Below are positions 41,536 to 49,458 of a DNA stretch of 64,000 nt, one piece after another. This stretch comes from Streptomyces tagetis (GTDB taxonomy: Bacteria > Actinomycetota > Actinomycetes > Streptomycetales > Streptomycetaceae). The position numbers and the translations under genes are program-made. The stretch spans positions 62,001 through 126,000 of the forward strand of contig NZ_JAGPNL010000010.1 of the NCBI RefSeq assembly GCF_018069565.1. The letters are read 5' to 3'. The notes beneath the pieces were generated by a model, which made no database searches, was not told the origin of the DNA, and saw only the letters and a list, made by a program, of their open reading frames with translations. How positions within the stretch are numbered: position 1 is the stretch's first letter; every line of letters starts with the position of its first letter.

Positions 41536-42410
41536 TGGCCACCGCCACCGCCACCGCGGCCCGGACCACCGGCGCCGCCCCGCGCAAGGGCCGCGTCCAG
41601 GGGGCCGTCCTGGGCGTCGTCGCCTGGCTCGCCGGGCTCGTGTTCGTGATGCCGCTGCTCTGGATGGTGCTGACGTCCTTCCATTCGGAGACGGACGCGG
41701 CGACCAATCCGCCGTCGGTCGCCGCCTCCCTCACCCTGGACGGGTACCGCGAGTTCTTCGGCCTGACCGGCGGCGCCAGCCCCTGGCCCGCGCTGATCAA
41801 CTCCCTCACCGCCTCGCTCGTCTCCACCCTGCTGACGCTGCTCCTGGCGCTGCCGGCCGCGTACGCGCTGTCCATCCGGCCGGTGAAGAAGTGGACCGAC
41901 GTCCTCTTCTTCTTCCTGTCGACCAAGATGCTGCCGCTGGTCGCCGCGCTGCTGCCGATCTACCTGTTCGCCAAGAACACCGGTCTGCTCGACAACATCT
42001 GGATGCTCGTCATCCTCTACACGGCGATGAACCTGCCGATCGCCGTCTGGATGATGCAGTCCTTCCTCGCCGAGGTCCCGGTGGCGATCATCGAGGCGGC
42101 CCAGATCGACGGCGCCCGCCTGCCCACCGTGCTGGGCCGCGTGGTCGCGCCGATCGCCCTGCCGGGCATCGCGGCGACCGCCCTGATCTGTTTCATCTTC
42201 AGTTGGAACGAGCTGATGTTCGCCCGCGTGCTCACGGGCGTGGTCGCGGAGACGGCCCCCGTCTTCCTCACCACGTTCATCACCAGCCAGGGCCTCTTCC
42301 TGGCCAAGGTGTGCGCCGCGTCGCTCGTCATCTCCCTGCCGGTGCTCGCCGCAGGGTTCGCCGCCCAGGACAAGCTGGTCCAGGGCCTGTCGTTGGGAGC
42401 CGTGAAATGA
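41535..42410 (+). CDS. Polyol ABC transporter permease 2 (SmoG/MtlG-like)
   Basis: The 291-residue permease has six membrane segments, LWMVLTSFHSETDAATNPPSV after the first helix and an EAA loop EVPVAIIEAAQIDGARLPTVLGRVVAPIALPGI. ATG 41535 shares one base with the preceding TGA. Its own TGA overlaps the dehydrogenase ATG by four bases, consistent with one polycistronic message. Confidence 0.93.
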   Translation: MATATATAARTTGAAPRKGRVQGAVLGVVAWLAGLVFVMPLLWMVLTSFHSETDAATNPPSVAASLTLDGYREFFGLTGGASPWPALINSLTASLVSTLLTLLLALPAAYALSIRPVKKWTDVLFFFLSTKMLPLVAALLPIYLFAKNTGLLDNIWMLVILYTAMNLPIAVWMMQSFLAEVPVAIIEAAQIDGARLPTVLGRVVAPIALPGIAATALICFIFSWNELMFARVLTGVVAETAPVFLTTFITSQGLFLAKVCAASLVISLPVLAAGFAAQDKLVQGLSLGAVK

Positions 42411-43396
42411 AGGCCGCCGTCATCGAGTCCGTGGGCAAGGCCGTCGTCGCCGAGGTCCCGGACCCGACGCCAGGGCCGCGCGAGGTCGTCGTCGAGGTCG
42501 CGGCCTGCGGCCTGTGCGGCACCGACCTGCACATCCTCCAGGGCGAGTTCGCTCCCACGCTGCCCATCGTGCCGGGCCACGAGTTCGCGGGCGAGGTGGT
42601 CGGCGTCGGCACCCAGGTCACCGAGGTGGCCGTCGGCGACCAGGTCGCGGTGGACCCGTCCCTGTACTGCTACGAGTGCCGCTTCTGCCGCAACGGCCAG
42701 AACAACATGTGCGAGAGCTGGGCCGCGATCGGCGTCACCACGGCGGGCGGGGCCGCGCAGTACGCGGTCGCCCCGGTGGCCAACTGCGTCAAGCTGCCCG
42801 AGCACGTGCGCACCGCGGACGCCGCCCTGATCGAGCCGCTGTCCTGCGCGGTCCGCGGCTACGACGTCCTCCAGTCCCGGCTCGGCGCCCACGTCCTGAT
42901 CTACGGTTCCGGCACCATGGGCCTGATGATGCTGGAGCTGGCCAAGAAGACCGGCGCGGCCAGCGTCGACGTGGTCGACGTCAACCCGACGCGGCTGGAG
43001 ACGGCCCGCACCCTCGGCGTCTCGGGCTCGGCGGCCGACGCGGACGAGCTGGACCGGCCGCAGGGCTGGGACCTGGTCATCGACGCCACCGGCAACGCGG
43101 CGGCGATCCAGGACGGTCTGGGCCGGGTGGCCAAGGCCGGCACCTTCCTCCAGTTCGGCGTCGCCGACTACGCGACGCGCGTGACGATCGACCCGTACCG
43201 CATCTACAACCAGGAGATCACCATCACCGGGTCGATGGCGGTCCTGCACAGCTACGAGCGGGCGGCGGAGCTGTTCGCCAACGGGGTGCTGGACCCGGAC
43301 GTCTTCATCAGCGACCGGGTGCCGCTGGACCAGTACCCGCAGGCGCTGGACCAGTTCGCGTCGGGCGTCGGCCGGAAGATCGTGGTCATCCCGTAG
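42407..43396 (+). CDS. Zinc-dependent polyol (sorbitol-type) dehydrogenase
   Basis: The 329-residue medium-chain dehydrogenase has the catalytic-zinc Cys in GLCGTDLHI and His in PGHEFAGEVVG. The structural-zinc cysteines are in CYECRFCRNGQNNMC, and the nucleotide fold is HVLIYGSGTMGLMMLELAKKTG. It oxidises an imported polyol to the ketose with NAD(P). As the last gene of the DeoR-SmoEFG operon it supplies the catabolic step. No sugar kinase is adjacent, so the ketose must be phosphorylated by an enzyme encoded elsewhere. A GC hairpin at 43451-43470 follows. Confidence 0.92.
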   Translation: MKAAVIESVGKAVVAEVPDPTPGPREVVVEVAACGLCGTDLHILQGEFAPTLPIVPGHEFAGEVVGVGTQVTEVAVGDQVAVDPSLYCYECRFCRNGQNNMCESWAAIGVTTAGGAAQYAVAPVANCVKLPEHVRTADAALIEPLSCAVRGYDVLQSRLGAHVLIYGSGTMGLMMLELAKKTGAASVDVVDVNPTRLETARTLGVSGSAADADELDRPQGWDLVIDATGNAAAIQDGLGRVAKAGTFLQFGVADYATRVTIDPYRIYNQEITITGSMAVLHSYERAAELFANGVLDPDVFISDRVPLDQYPQALDQFASGVGRKIVVIP

Positions 43397-43450
43397 ACAG
43401 CGGCCCGAGGGGGGGCCGGGCGGACCGGCGGCGGCCGACGCGGGGGCGGG

Positions 43451-43470
43451 CCGGCGCCGGGGGGCGCCGG
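43451..43470 (+). terminator. Terminator candidate after the polyol operon
   Basis: CCGGCGCC (43451-43458) pairs with GGCGCCGG (43463-43470) across a GGGG loop, within a longer GC-rich complementary region. Confidence 0.6.
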
Positions 43471-43530
43471 GCCGGAGCCCCGGGGGAAAACCGGTGGGCC
43501 GCCGCTGCCTTCGCGCCCTGCCCTCCCCGC

Positions 43531-43764
43531 ATGCCCCGACCCCACGGTTTCGCCTACGAGGCGTACGAGAGCGGCACCGTCCGCATCACCCACCACGGGC
43601 ACCCCGCGGCCACCCTGAACGGGCCGCGGGCCGCCCGGTTCCTCGACGAGGTGGCCGCCGGCGACCCCCAGCTCGTCATGGCGCGCCGGACCGGCAACCA
43701 CCGGCGCGGCAACGAGCGCACCGCCCGCGACCACCCCCGCAACCGGCCGCGCGGCCGGCGCTGA
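43531..43764 (+). CDS. Small conserved hypothetical protein (77 residues)
   Basis: The 77-residue protein MPRPHGFAYEAYESGTVRITHHGHPAATLNG... continues RFLDEVAAGDPQLVMARRTGNHRRGNERTARDHPRNRP. I recognise this pattern as a small protein common in Streptomyces genomes without a known function. The last 25 residues are strongly basic, suggesting nucleic-acid or ribosome contact (inference). ATG 43531 is chosen over the long upstream frame, which is a shadow of the dehydrogenase. A hairpin at 43775-43805 follows. Confidence 0.7.
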   Translation: MPRPHGFAYEAYESGTVRITHHGHPAATLNGPRAARFLDEVAAGDPQLVMARRTGNHRRGNERTARDHPRNRPRGRR

Positions 43765-43774
43765 AAAGGCCGGC

Positions 43775-43805
43775 CGGGCCGTCCTGCGGACGCCGCGACG
43801 GCCCG
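43775..43805 (+). terminator. Terminator candidate after the small protein gene
   Basis: CGGGCCGTC (43775-43783) pairs with GACGGCCCG (43797-43805) across a 13-base loop. Confidence 0.6.
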
Positions 43806-43861
43806 ACCCGATCGGCCGAAGGGTAAGGGAACGGCAAAACGGTGTCGCTCGTTCACCCGGC

Positions 43862-45100
43862 ATGACCGCTATGACCCCCGGTTCGAACATCCCGTTGTCC
43901 GCCGCCCGCGTGGCGGTGGACGTGGCCGCTCCCGTGCGGCTCGATGTCTCGGGCCTGCTGCTCACCGCCGACGGCAAGGTGCGCTCCGACGACGACTTCA
44001 TCTTCTACAACCAGCCCTCCGGGCCGGGCGTTACGTACCGTTCCGGCGGCGGCACCGCCCCGGACGCCGTCACCGTCGACACCGCGGCCGTCCCCCCGGC
44101 CATCGAGAAGATCGTCGTGACCGCCAGCCCGGACGCGGCCGGGCAGTCCTTCCAGGGCATCGAGCCGACCGCGACCCTGCGCGACGCGGACACCGGGACC
44201 GTCCTCGCCACCTTCACCCCGCCCCGGCTCGGCACCGAGACGGCCCTCGTCGTCGTGGAGGTCTACCGGCGCAACGGCGCCTGGAAGGCCCGCGCGGTCG
44301 GCCAGGGGTACGCCGACGGACTCGCGGGCATCGCCACCGACTTCGGCGTCAGCGTGGAGGAGCCGGCCGCACCGGCCGCACCCGTCGCACCGGCCGCCCC
44401 CGCCGCACCGCCGGCCCCCGACCGGGCCCCGGTCTTCCCGCCGCCCCCGGTCAACGCGCCGGCCATGCCCGCCGCCCCGCCCGCGCCGCCGGCCGCCCCG
44501 CCCGCCCCGGCCCCGGGCGCCGGGAAGATCAACCTGGACAAGGGCCGGGTCAGCCTCACCAAGAACCAGACGGTGTCGCTGGTCAAGGGCGGCCGTCCGG
44601 TGCTCTCGCAGGTCCGCATGGGCCTCGGCTGGGAGCCCGCCTACCGGGGCAAGGACATCGACCTGGACGCGTCGGTCATCGCGTACGGACCGCAGCGCGA
44701 CCACGTCGACAGTTGCTACTTCGGCAAGCTCCAGATCCTGGGCGGCGCCGTGCGGCACTCCGGGGACAACCTCACCGGCGAGGGCAGCGGCGACGACGAG
44801 ACGATCACCGTCGACCTCGGCCGGCTCCCGCAGGAGGTCAGCGGGCTGGTCTTCACGGTGAACTCCTTCTCCGGCCAGAAGTTCACCGAGGTCGCCAAGG
44901 CGTACTGCCGTCTCGTGGACGCCGCGAGCGGGGAGGAGCTGGCCCGCTTCGACCTCACCTCCGCCGAGCCGCAGACCGGTGTGATGATGGCGAAGCTGAT
45001 CCGCCAGTTCACCGGCGAGTGGGAGATGACCGCGATGGGCGACTTCGTCAAGTCCCGTACGGTGCGCGGCATGGTGAAGCCCGCCGCCGCGGCGCTGTAG
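43862..45100 (+). CDS. Duplicated TerD-type tellurium-resistance family protein
   Basis: The 412-residue protein contains two TerD/TerA-like domains separated by a roughly 60-residue Ala/Pro linker (nt 44365-44520). Domain 1 has VRLDVSGLLLTADGKVRSDDDFIFYNQPSGPGVTY; domain 2 has INLDKGRVSLTKNQTVSLVKG, LGWEPAYRGKDIDLDASVIAY and the calcium-binding-type acidic loops. TerD proteins are Ca-binding, cytoplasmic or membrane-peripheral and linked to stress, tellurite resistance and phage inhibition; Streptomyces has many paralogues. ATG 43862 is used, though ATG 43871 is equally possible. No other ter genes are adjacent. Confidence 0.88.
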   Translation: MTAMTPGSNIPLSAARVAVDVAAPVRLDVSGLLLTADGKVRSDDDFIFYNQPSGPGVTYRSGGGTAPDAVTVDTAAVPPAIEKIVVTASPDAAGQSFQGIEPTATLRDADTGTVLATFTPPRLGTETALVVVEVYRRNGAWKARAVGQGYADGLAGIATDFGVSVEEPAAPAAPVAPAAPAAPPAPDRAPVFPPPPVNAPAMPAAPPAPPAAPPAPAPGAGKINLDKGRVSLTKNQTVSLVKGGRPVLSQVRMGLGWEPAYRGKDIDLDASVIAYGPQRDHVDSCYFGKLQILGGAVRHSGDNLTGEGSGDDETITVDLGRLPQEVSGLVFTVNSFSGQKFTEVAKAYCRLVDAASGEELARFDLTSAEPQTGVMMAKLIRQFTGEWEMTAMGDFVKSRTVRGMVKPAAAAL

Positions 45101-45146
45101 CCACCGCCCGCGGGCAGGGGGCGCCGGTCCGCACCGCGGACAGCGC

Positions 45147-45223
45147 CCCCACGCCGTCCCCGGGCCGTCCCCACGCCATCCCCACGCCATCCCCACGCCG
45201 TCCCCGGGCCGTCCCCGGGCCGG
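45147..45223. repeat. 11-bp tandem repeat, seven units
   Basis: Seven contiguous 11-base units fit CCCC(ACG or GGG)CC(A or G)(T or G), from 45147 to 45223. They fill the convergent gap between the TerD-type and DUF1707 genes. Confidence 0.9.
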
Positions 45224-45235
45224 TCGCCCGTCGTT

Positions 45236-45847
45236 TCAGCGGCCGGTGCGGCGGGCGCGGGCCAGTTCGAAGCGGCTCGGGTAGCGGACCTTGAGGTTGC
45301 CCATGCGCACACGGCCCGTGAAGCGCAGGACCGGGGCGCCCGCCTCCGGGCGGTCCGTGGCGCGGTTGACGACGTGGCCGAGGCCGGTGCTCACCTCGCT
45401 GGTGCGGACCTCCCAGCCGCGCGGGACGACGACGACCATGTTGCCCATGCCGACGGTCACCTCGACGCTGACCTGGCGCTGCCGGCACTCGGCACCGGTG
45501 AAGTCGACCTTGATGTTGCCCATGCCGGTGGTGGCCACGATCGTCGTCGGCACCACCCAGTAGCCGGTCTGGCGCAGGCTGCCGCTGCCCGCGTCCAGGA
45601 CGAGCGGGTCCGGCCACCCCGCCGCCTGCGCCGCCTCGGGGAGGTCCGCGACGAGGGGTTCGAGGTCGCCGAAGGTCTTGGCGGCGAACGCCCTGTCCAG
45701 CCGTTCCTCCAGTTCGTCCAGGGAGAGCCGCCCCTCCCCCATGGCGTCGCGCAGCCGCTCGGCGACGGCCTCCCGGTCGGTGTCGGCGACCCGCAGGTTC
45801 CGGTCGGGGTCGGACGGTCGGCGGGGCGTCAGGTCACCAGCGGTCAT
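45236..45847 (-). CDS. DUF1707 domain protein with LiaF-like C-terminal domain
   Basis: The 203-residue protein starts with the DUF1707 signature NLRVADTDREAVAERLRDAMGEGRLSLDELEERLDRAFAAKTFGDLEPLVADLP. It ends in a beta-rich LiaF/'cell-wall-active antibiotics response' type domain with two GMGN repeats (TTGMGNIKVDF, VTVGMGNMVVVVPRG). It is cytoplasmic or membrane-associated; a role in envelope-stress sensing is suggested by family association only. ATG 45847 is chosen; the frame extends 27 codons upstream without homology-like sequence. Confidence 0.85.
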   Translation of the reverse strand: MTAGDLTPRRPSDPDRNLRVADTDREAVAERLRDAMGEGRLSLDELEERLDRAFAAKTFGDLEPLVADLPEAAQAAGWPDPLVLDAGSGSLRQTGYWVVPTTIVATTGMGNIKVDFTGAECRQRQVSVEVTVGMGNMVVVVPRGWEVRTSEVSTGLGHVVNRATDRPEAGAPVLRFTGRVRMGNLKVRYPSRFELARARRTGR

Positions 45848-45955
45848 GGCGGACGATTCTACGGCGCGGGCGCCCCGGCCGGACGTCCCGGTCCCGGAGG
45901 AGTACCCGGCCGGTCCGGACGCGGACACCGGTCCCGGCCGGGGCGACGGCGCCGT

Positions 45956-46972
45956 CTAGAAGAGCGCGCTGTAGGCGTTCAGCGCGGGCTGGCCACCGAG
46001 GTGGGCGTAGAGCACGGTCGCGTCGCGGGGGATCTCGCCCCGGCCGACCAGATCGACGAGGCCGGCCATCGACTTCCCCTCGTAGACGGGGTCGGTGACC
46101 ATGCCCTCGGTGCGGGCGGCGAGCCGCATCGCGTCGAGGGTCGTCTCGTCGGGCACACCGTAGATCCCGGCGTGGTACCGCTCGTCCAGTTCCACGTCGG
46201 CCTCGGTGAGTTCGCCAGTGACGCCGATGAGCCGGGCGGTGCCCTGGGCGATGCGGGCGATCTGCTCGCGGGTGCGGGCCGGTTCGGCGGAGGCGTCGAT
46301 GCCGAGCACCCGGCGGGGCCGCCCGCCCGCCTCCTCCAGGGCGCGGAAGCCGGCGATCATGCCGGCCTGGGTGGAGCCGGTCACCGAGCAGACGACGACG
46401 GTGTCGAAGAAGACGCCCGCGGCGCGCTCCTGCTCGGCCACCTCGTGGGCCCAGCCGGCGAAGCCGAGCCCGCCGAGCGGGTGGTCGGAGGCGCCGGCGG
46501 GGATGGCGTACGGCTTGCCGCCGCCCTCCTCCACCTCGCGCAGCGCCTGCTCCCAGCTCTCCTTGAAGCCGATGCCGAAGCCGGCCCTCACCAGCCGTAC
46601 GTCGGCGCCGGCCAGCCGGGAGATCAGGATGTTGCCGACCTTGTCGTACACCGCGTCGGGCCAGTCCACCCAGCTCTCCTGCACCAGCACGCACTTGAGC
46701 CCGGCGCGGGCGGCGACGGCCGCGACCTGACGGGTGTGGTTGGACTGCACGCCGCCGATGGAGACGAGGGTGTCGCAGCCCTGGGCGAGGGCGTCGGCGA
46801 CCAGGTACTCCAGTTTGCGGGTCTTGTTGCCGCCGTAGGCGATGCCGGAGTTGAGGTCCTCCCGCTTGGCCCACAGCGCGGCACCGCCGAGGTGCTCGGT
46901 GAGCCGCTCCAGCGGGTGCACGGGCGAGGGCCCGAGGAGCAGCGGGTAACGGGCGTACGAGGAAAGGGACAT
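45956..46972 (-). CDS. acdS: 1-aminocyclopropane-1-carboxylate (ACC) deaminase
   Basis: The 338-residue PLP enzyme has Lys50 as Schiff-base residue (AYGGNKTRKLEYL) and the nucleophile Ser in SIGGVQSNHTRQ. The ACC-deaminase-specific residues are the Glu in DPVYEGKSMAG and the Leu in LYAHLGGQPALN, positions that differ in D-cysteine desulfhydrase. It cleaves ACC, the plant ethylene precursor, to 2-oxobutyrate and ammonia. Length equals the Pseudomonas reference enzyme. ATG 46972 follows GGAGG-type bases; the gene follows a GntR regulator by 16 bases, as a two-gene operon. Confidence 0.93.
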   Translation of the reverse strand: MSLSSYARYPLLLGPSPVHPLERLTEHLGGAALWAKREDLNSGIAYGGNKTRKLEYLVADALAQGCDTLVSIGGVQSNHTRQVAAVAARAGLKCVLVQESWVDWPDAVYDKVGNILISRLAGADVRLVRAGFGIGFKESWEQALREVEEGGGKPYAIPAGASDHPLGGLGFAGWAHEVAEQERAAGVFFDTVVVCSVTGSTQAGMIAGFRALEEAGGRPRRVLGIDASAEPARTREQIARIAQGTARLIGVTGELTEADVELDERYHAGIYGVPDETTLDAMRLAARTEGMVTDPVYEGKSMAGLVDLVGRGEIPRDATVLYAHLGGQPALNAYSALF

Positions 46973-46988
46973 GGGAGGGTCCTCCGGA

Positions 46989-47633
46989 TCACTCGGGGTC
47001 GGCGAGCCCTTCCAGGCTGCGCCAGATGTCCGCCGTGACACGGAGCGCCGTCTCCGTGTCCCCGGCCGCGCAGGCGTCGATCAGTTGCCCGTGCAGTCCG
47101 GCCGAGCGGCAGGTGCCGCCCTCGCCGAAGCGGCGGCGTTCCAGCCGGCGGATGAGCGGGGTGTAGCGGGCGATGGTCGCCGCCGCGGCGCCGTTGCCGG
47201 CGGCGCGGACGAGGACGTGGTGCAGTTCGTCGTCGGCGCGCAGGGCGCCGTCCACGTCCCCGGTGCCCACGGCGGCGGAGAAGCGGTCGTTGGCGGCGCG
47301 CATCTCGTCGAGGTCGGCGGCGCGCAGCCGGGGCACGGCGACACGGGTGACCAGTTCGTGCATGGCGCCGACCACGGCGGCGGCGTTGCGCACCTCGGCG
47401 GCGACGACCGGGGTGACCCGGGTGTAGCTCTGCGGCTTGCTCTCCAGCAGCCCTTCGTCCACCAGCCGGGAGAACGCCTCGCGCACCGGCGCCCGGGAGA
47501 GCGCCAGCCGCTCGGCGAGGTCGGCGTCCCGCACGACGGCGCCGGGCTCGATCTCCCCGGCGACGATCGCGTCGCGGATCGCCTCGTAGGCACGGTCCCG
47601 GAGCAGGGTGCGGGGTACGGGTCGGATGGCCAC
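46989..47633 (-). CDS. GntR-family (FCD type) regulator of acdS
   Basis: The 214-residue regulator has winged helix RDRAYEAIRDAIVAGEIEPGAVVRDADLAERLALSRAPVREAFSRLVDEGLL and an FCD domain with the ligand-site residues in FSAAVGTGD, DDELHHVLVRA and LHGQLIDACAAGD. It is co-directional with and immediately upstream of acdS, so is its likely regulator. GTG 47633 probably coincides with the transcription start (leaderless), since a TTGTTC-18-TAACAT promoter ends seven bases before it. Confidence 0.9.
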   Translation of the reverse strand: MAIRPVPRTLLRDRAYEAIRDAIVAGEIEPGAVVRDADLAERLALSRAPVREAFSRLVDEGLLESKPQSYTRVTPVVAAEVRNAAAVVGAMHELVTRVAVPRLRAADLDEMRAANDRFSAAVGTGDVDGALRADDELHHVLVRAAGNGAAAATIARYTPLIRRLERRRFGEGGTCRSAGLHGQLIDACAAGDTETALRVTADIWRSLEGLADPE

Positions 47634-47635
47634 GA

Positions 47636-47670
47636 CTGAAATGTTAGATGTCAGAGCCGCCCCGGAACAA
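47636..47670 (-). promoter_or_regulatory. Leaderless promoter and palindromic operator of the acdS regulator
   Basis: On the minus strand, -35 TTGTTC (47665-47670) and -10 TAACAT (47641-47646) are 18 bases apart. A 19-base palindrome (47636-47654, seven of nine pairs matching, ends CTGA/TCAG) covers the -10, consistent with autorepression. The predicted start is at the GTG. Confidence 0.65.
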
Positions 47671-47738
47671 GGGGCCGTGCCCTGCGGCCCGGCACGGCCC
47701 CCTCGCTCCGCTCGGCGCTCCTCGGGAGCGCGCCCGTC

Positions 47739-49175
47739 TCAGCCGGGCTGCTCGCCCCGCTGCGAGCGTGCCTTGAACGCGGCCTTGCGCGCCTCCTTGG
47801 CCGCCCGCTTGTCCGGGTGGAGCCGGCCCACCGCCTCCAGCACCTCCGCGGTGGCCGGGTGGGCGACCCGCCAGACCGTCTCGAAGAAGCCGCTGTGCTG
47901 CCGGGCCAGGCCCTGGACCAGGGCGCGCAGCTCCTCGGAGTCGCCCTCCGCGGCGAGCTGCGCGGCGAGCGTGTCCACGGTCAGCCAGAAGACCATCGCC
48001 TCCGGCGGCGCGGGCACGTCCCGGGCGCCGTGCTCGGTCAGCCAGACACGGGCCAGCCCGCCCAGTTCGGCGTCGTCGAGGACGTCCCGCAGCGCCGGTT
48101 CGGCCTCCGGGCCGAGCAGGGACAGCGCCTGCTGGCAGCGCAGCCGGCGCAGCGGGGCGCCCGCGTCGGTGCCGCGCGCGGCGGCCAGCAGCTCGCGCGC
48201 CGCGGCCAGGGGCTCCCGGCCGGCGAGCCACCGCTCGGTCTCGGCGTGCGCGGCGAGCGGCGGGAAACCGGCCGTGCCGTCGAGCAGGGCGTCGGCGCCC
48301 TTGTCCGCGAGGTCGCCGACGGCCGGGGCGGTGAAACCGGCCTCCAGCAGGCGGGCGCGGAGCCCGTACAGGCCGAGCGGGGTGAGCCGCACCATGCCGT
48401 AGCGGGCGACGTCGCTCTCGTCGACGGGCGCCCCGGGCTCCTCGTCCGCGTCGGCCATCAGGGCCTCGTCGACGGGCCGGTACGCGACCAGGCCGATGGG
48501 CTCCAGCATCCGGAACTGGTCGTCGAGCCGCATCATCGCGTCGGAGATCTGCTCCAGCACGTCGTCGGTGGGCTCGTTCATGTCGCCGGGGACCAGCACG
48601 GAGGCGGCCAGCGCGGGCAGCGGCACCGGGGCGTCGCCGGGGGTGTTCTCGCTGACGGTGAGCAGGTAGAGGTTGGCGAGCACGCCGTCCAGGAACTCGG
48701 CCTCGGCCTCGGGGTCCCAGTCCAGGCCCGAGAGGTCGACCGCGCCGCCCTCGGCGACCAGGTCCACCAGATCGTCCAGGTCGGGCACGCTCGCGTCGGC
48801 GAGGACCGTCTCCAGCGCGGTGAGCCACACGGCGAGGACGTCCTGCGGGGAGCCCCCGGTGAGCAGCGCCATCTCCTCGCCGGCCGCGACGGTGCCCTCG
48901 TCCTCGTCGACGATCTCGACGAGTCCGGTGTCCACCGCGACCCGCCACGCCTCGCTCGCCTCCGCCGCCGCGTCGTCGCCGGTCAGCGCCAGTGCCCGCG
49001 CCGCGGCCGGGATCTGCTCCTCGACGAGCCCGCCCCCGGCGTCGACGCGGGTGTCCGGGCCCGCCCAGCGGGCGATCCGGACGGCCCGGGAGAGCAGCGG
49101 CGCGGAGAGCGCGTCGCGGGCCAGCTCCGCCTCGGGGCGCAGGCGTACGGGCGGCAGGGTGGAGCGGTCTGACAT
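47739..49175 (-). CDS. Conserved hypothetical protein, 478 residues
   Basis: I do not recognise a named domain. The protein is largely alpha-helical and acidic, with HEAT-like helical stretches (RWLAGREPLAAARELLAAARGTDAG; RLRCQQALSLLGPEAEPALRDVLDD). A more basic C terminus ends DKRAAKEARKAAFKARSQRG. There is no signal peptide or membrane segment. Codon use is typical of the genome, and ATG 49175 has an AGGAG Shine-Dalgarno, so it is a real gene. It stands alone between the acdS regulator and a divergent secreted phosphatase/nuclease. Function unknown. Confidence 0.8.
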   Translation of the reverse strand: MSDRSTLPPVRLRPEAELARDALSAPLLSRAVRIARWAGPDTRVDAGGGLVEEQIPAAARALALTGDDAAAEASEAWRVAVDTGLVEIVDEDEGTVAAGEEMALLTGGSPQDVLAVWLTALETVLADASVPDLDDLVDLVAEGGAVDLSGLDWDPEAEAEFLDGVLANLYLLTVSENTPGDAPVPLPALAASVLVPGDMNEPTDDVLEQISDAMMRLDDQFRMLEPIGLVAYRPVDEALMADADEEPGAPVDESDVARYGMVRLTPLGLYGLRARLLEAGFTAPAVGDLADKGADALLDGTAGFPPLAAHAETERWLAGREPLAAARELLAAARGTDAGAPLRRLRCQQALSLLGPEAEPALRDVLDDAELGGLARVWLTEHGARDVPAPPEAMVFWLTVDTLAAQLAAEGDSEELRALVQGLARQHSGFFETVWRVAHPATAEVLEAVGRLHPDKRAAKEARKAAFKARSQRGEQPG

Positions 49176-49310
49176 CGGCTGTTTCTCCTCGCGCACCTCG
49201 TCCGCCGCACGGCCATCCTCCGCCGTACGGCTCAACCGCTCAGCCTAGACGGATTTCCCCCCGGACCGCCCGGTTCACCTCCCCGACCCCTCGCGTACAG
49301 GGTCCGAACC

Positions 49311-49340
49311 TTGACAACGCCCTTGGCCAGGCAGGAGATT
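49311..49340 (+). promoter_or_regulatory. Promoter candidate for the secreted nuclease/phosphatase gene
   Basis: TTGACA (49311-49316) is followed by GAGATT (49335-49340) after 18 bases; the -35 is perfect and the -10 weak. The remaining intergenic bases (49176-49458) hold nothing else I can identify. Confidence 0.4.
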
Positions 49341-49458
49341 GACGCGCGTAGAAAACGGGGGGACAGCCGTACACCGAGGCCCGCACGACCGTCCTCCCGC
49401 ATCGCGTGTCCGTACCGTCCCCGTCCCGGCGTCCGTCACCTCCCCGGAGGAGCCCCCG

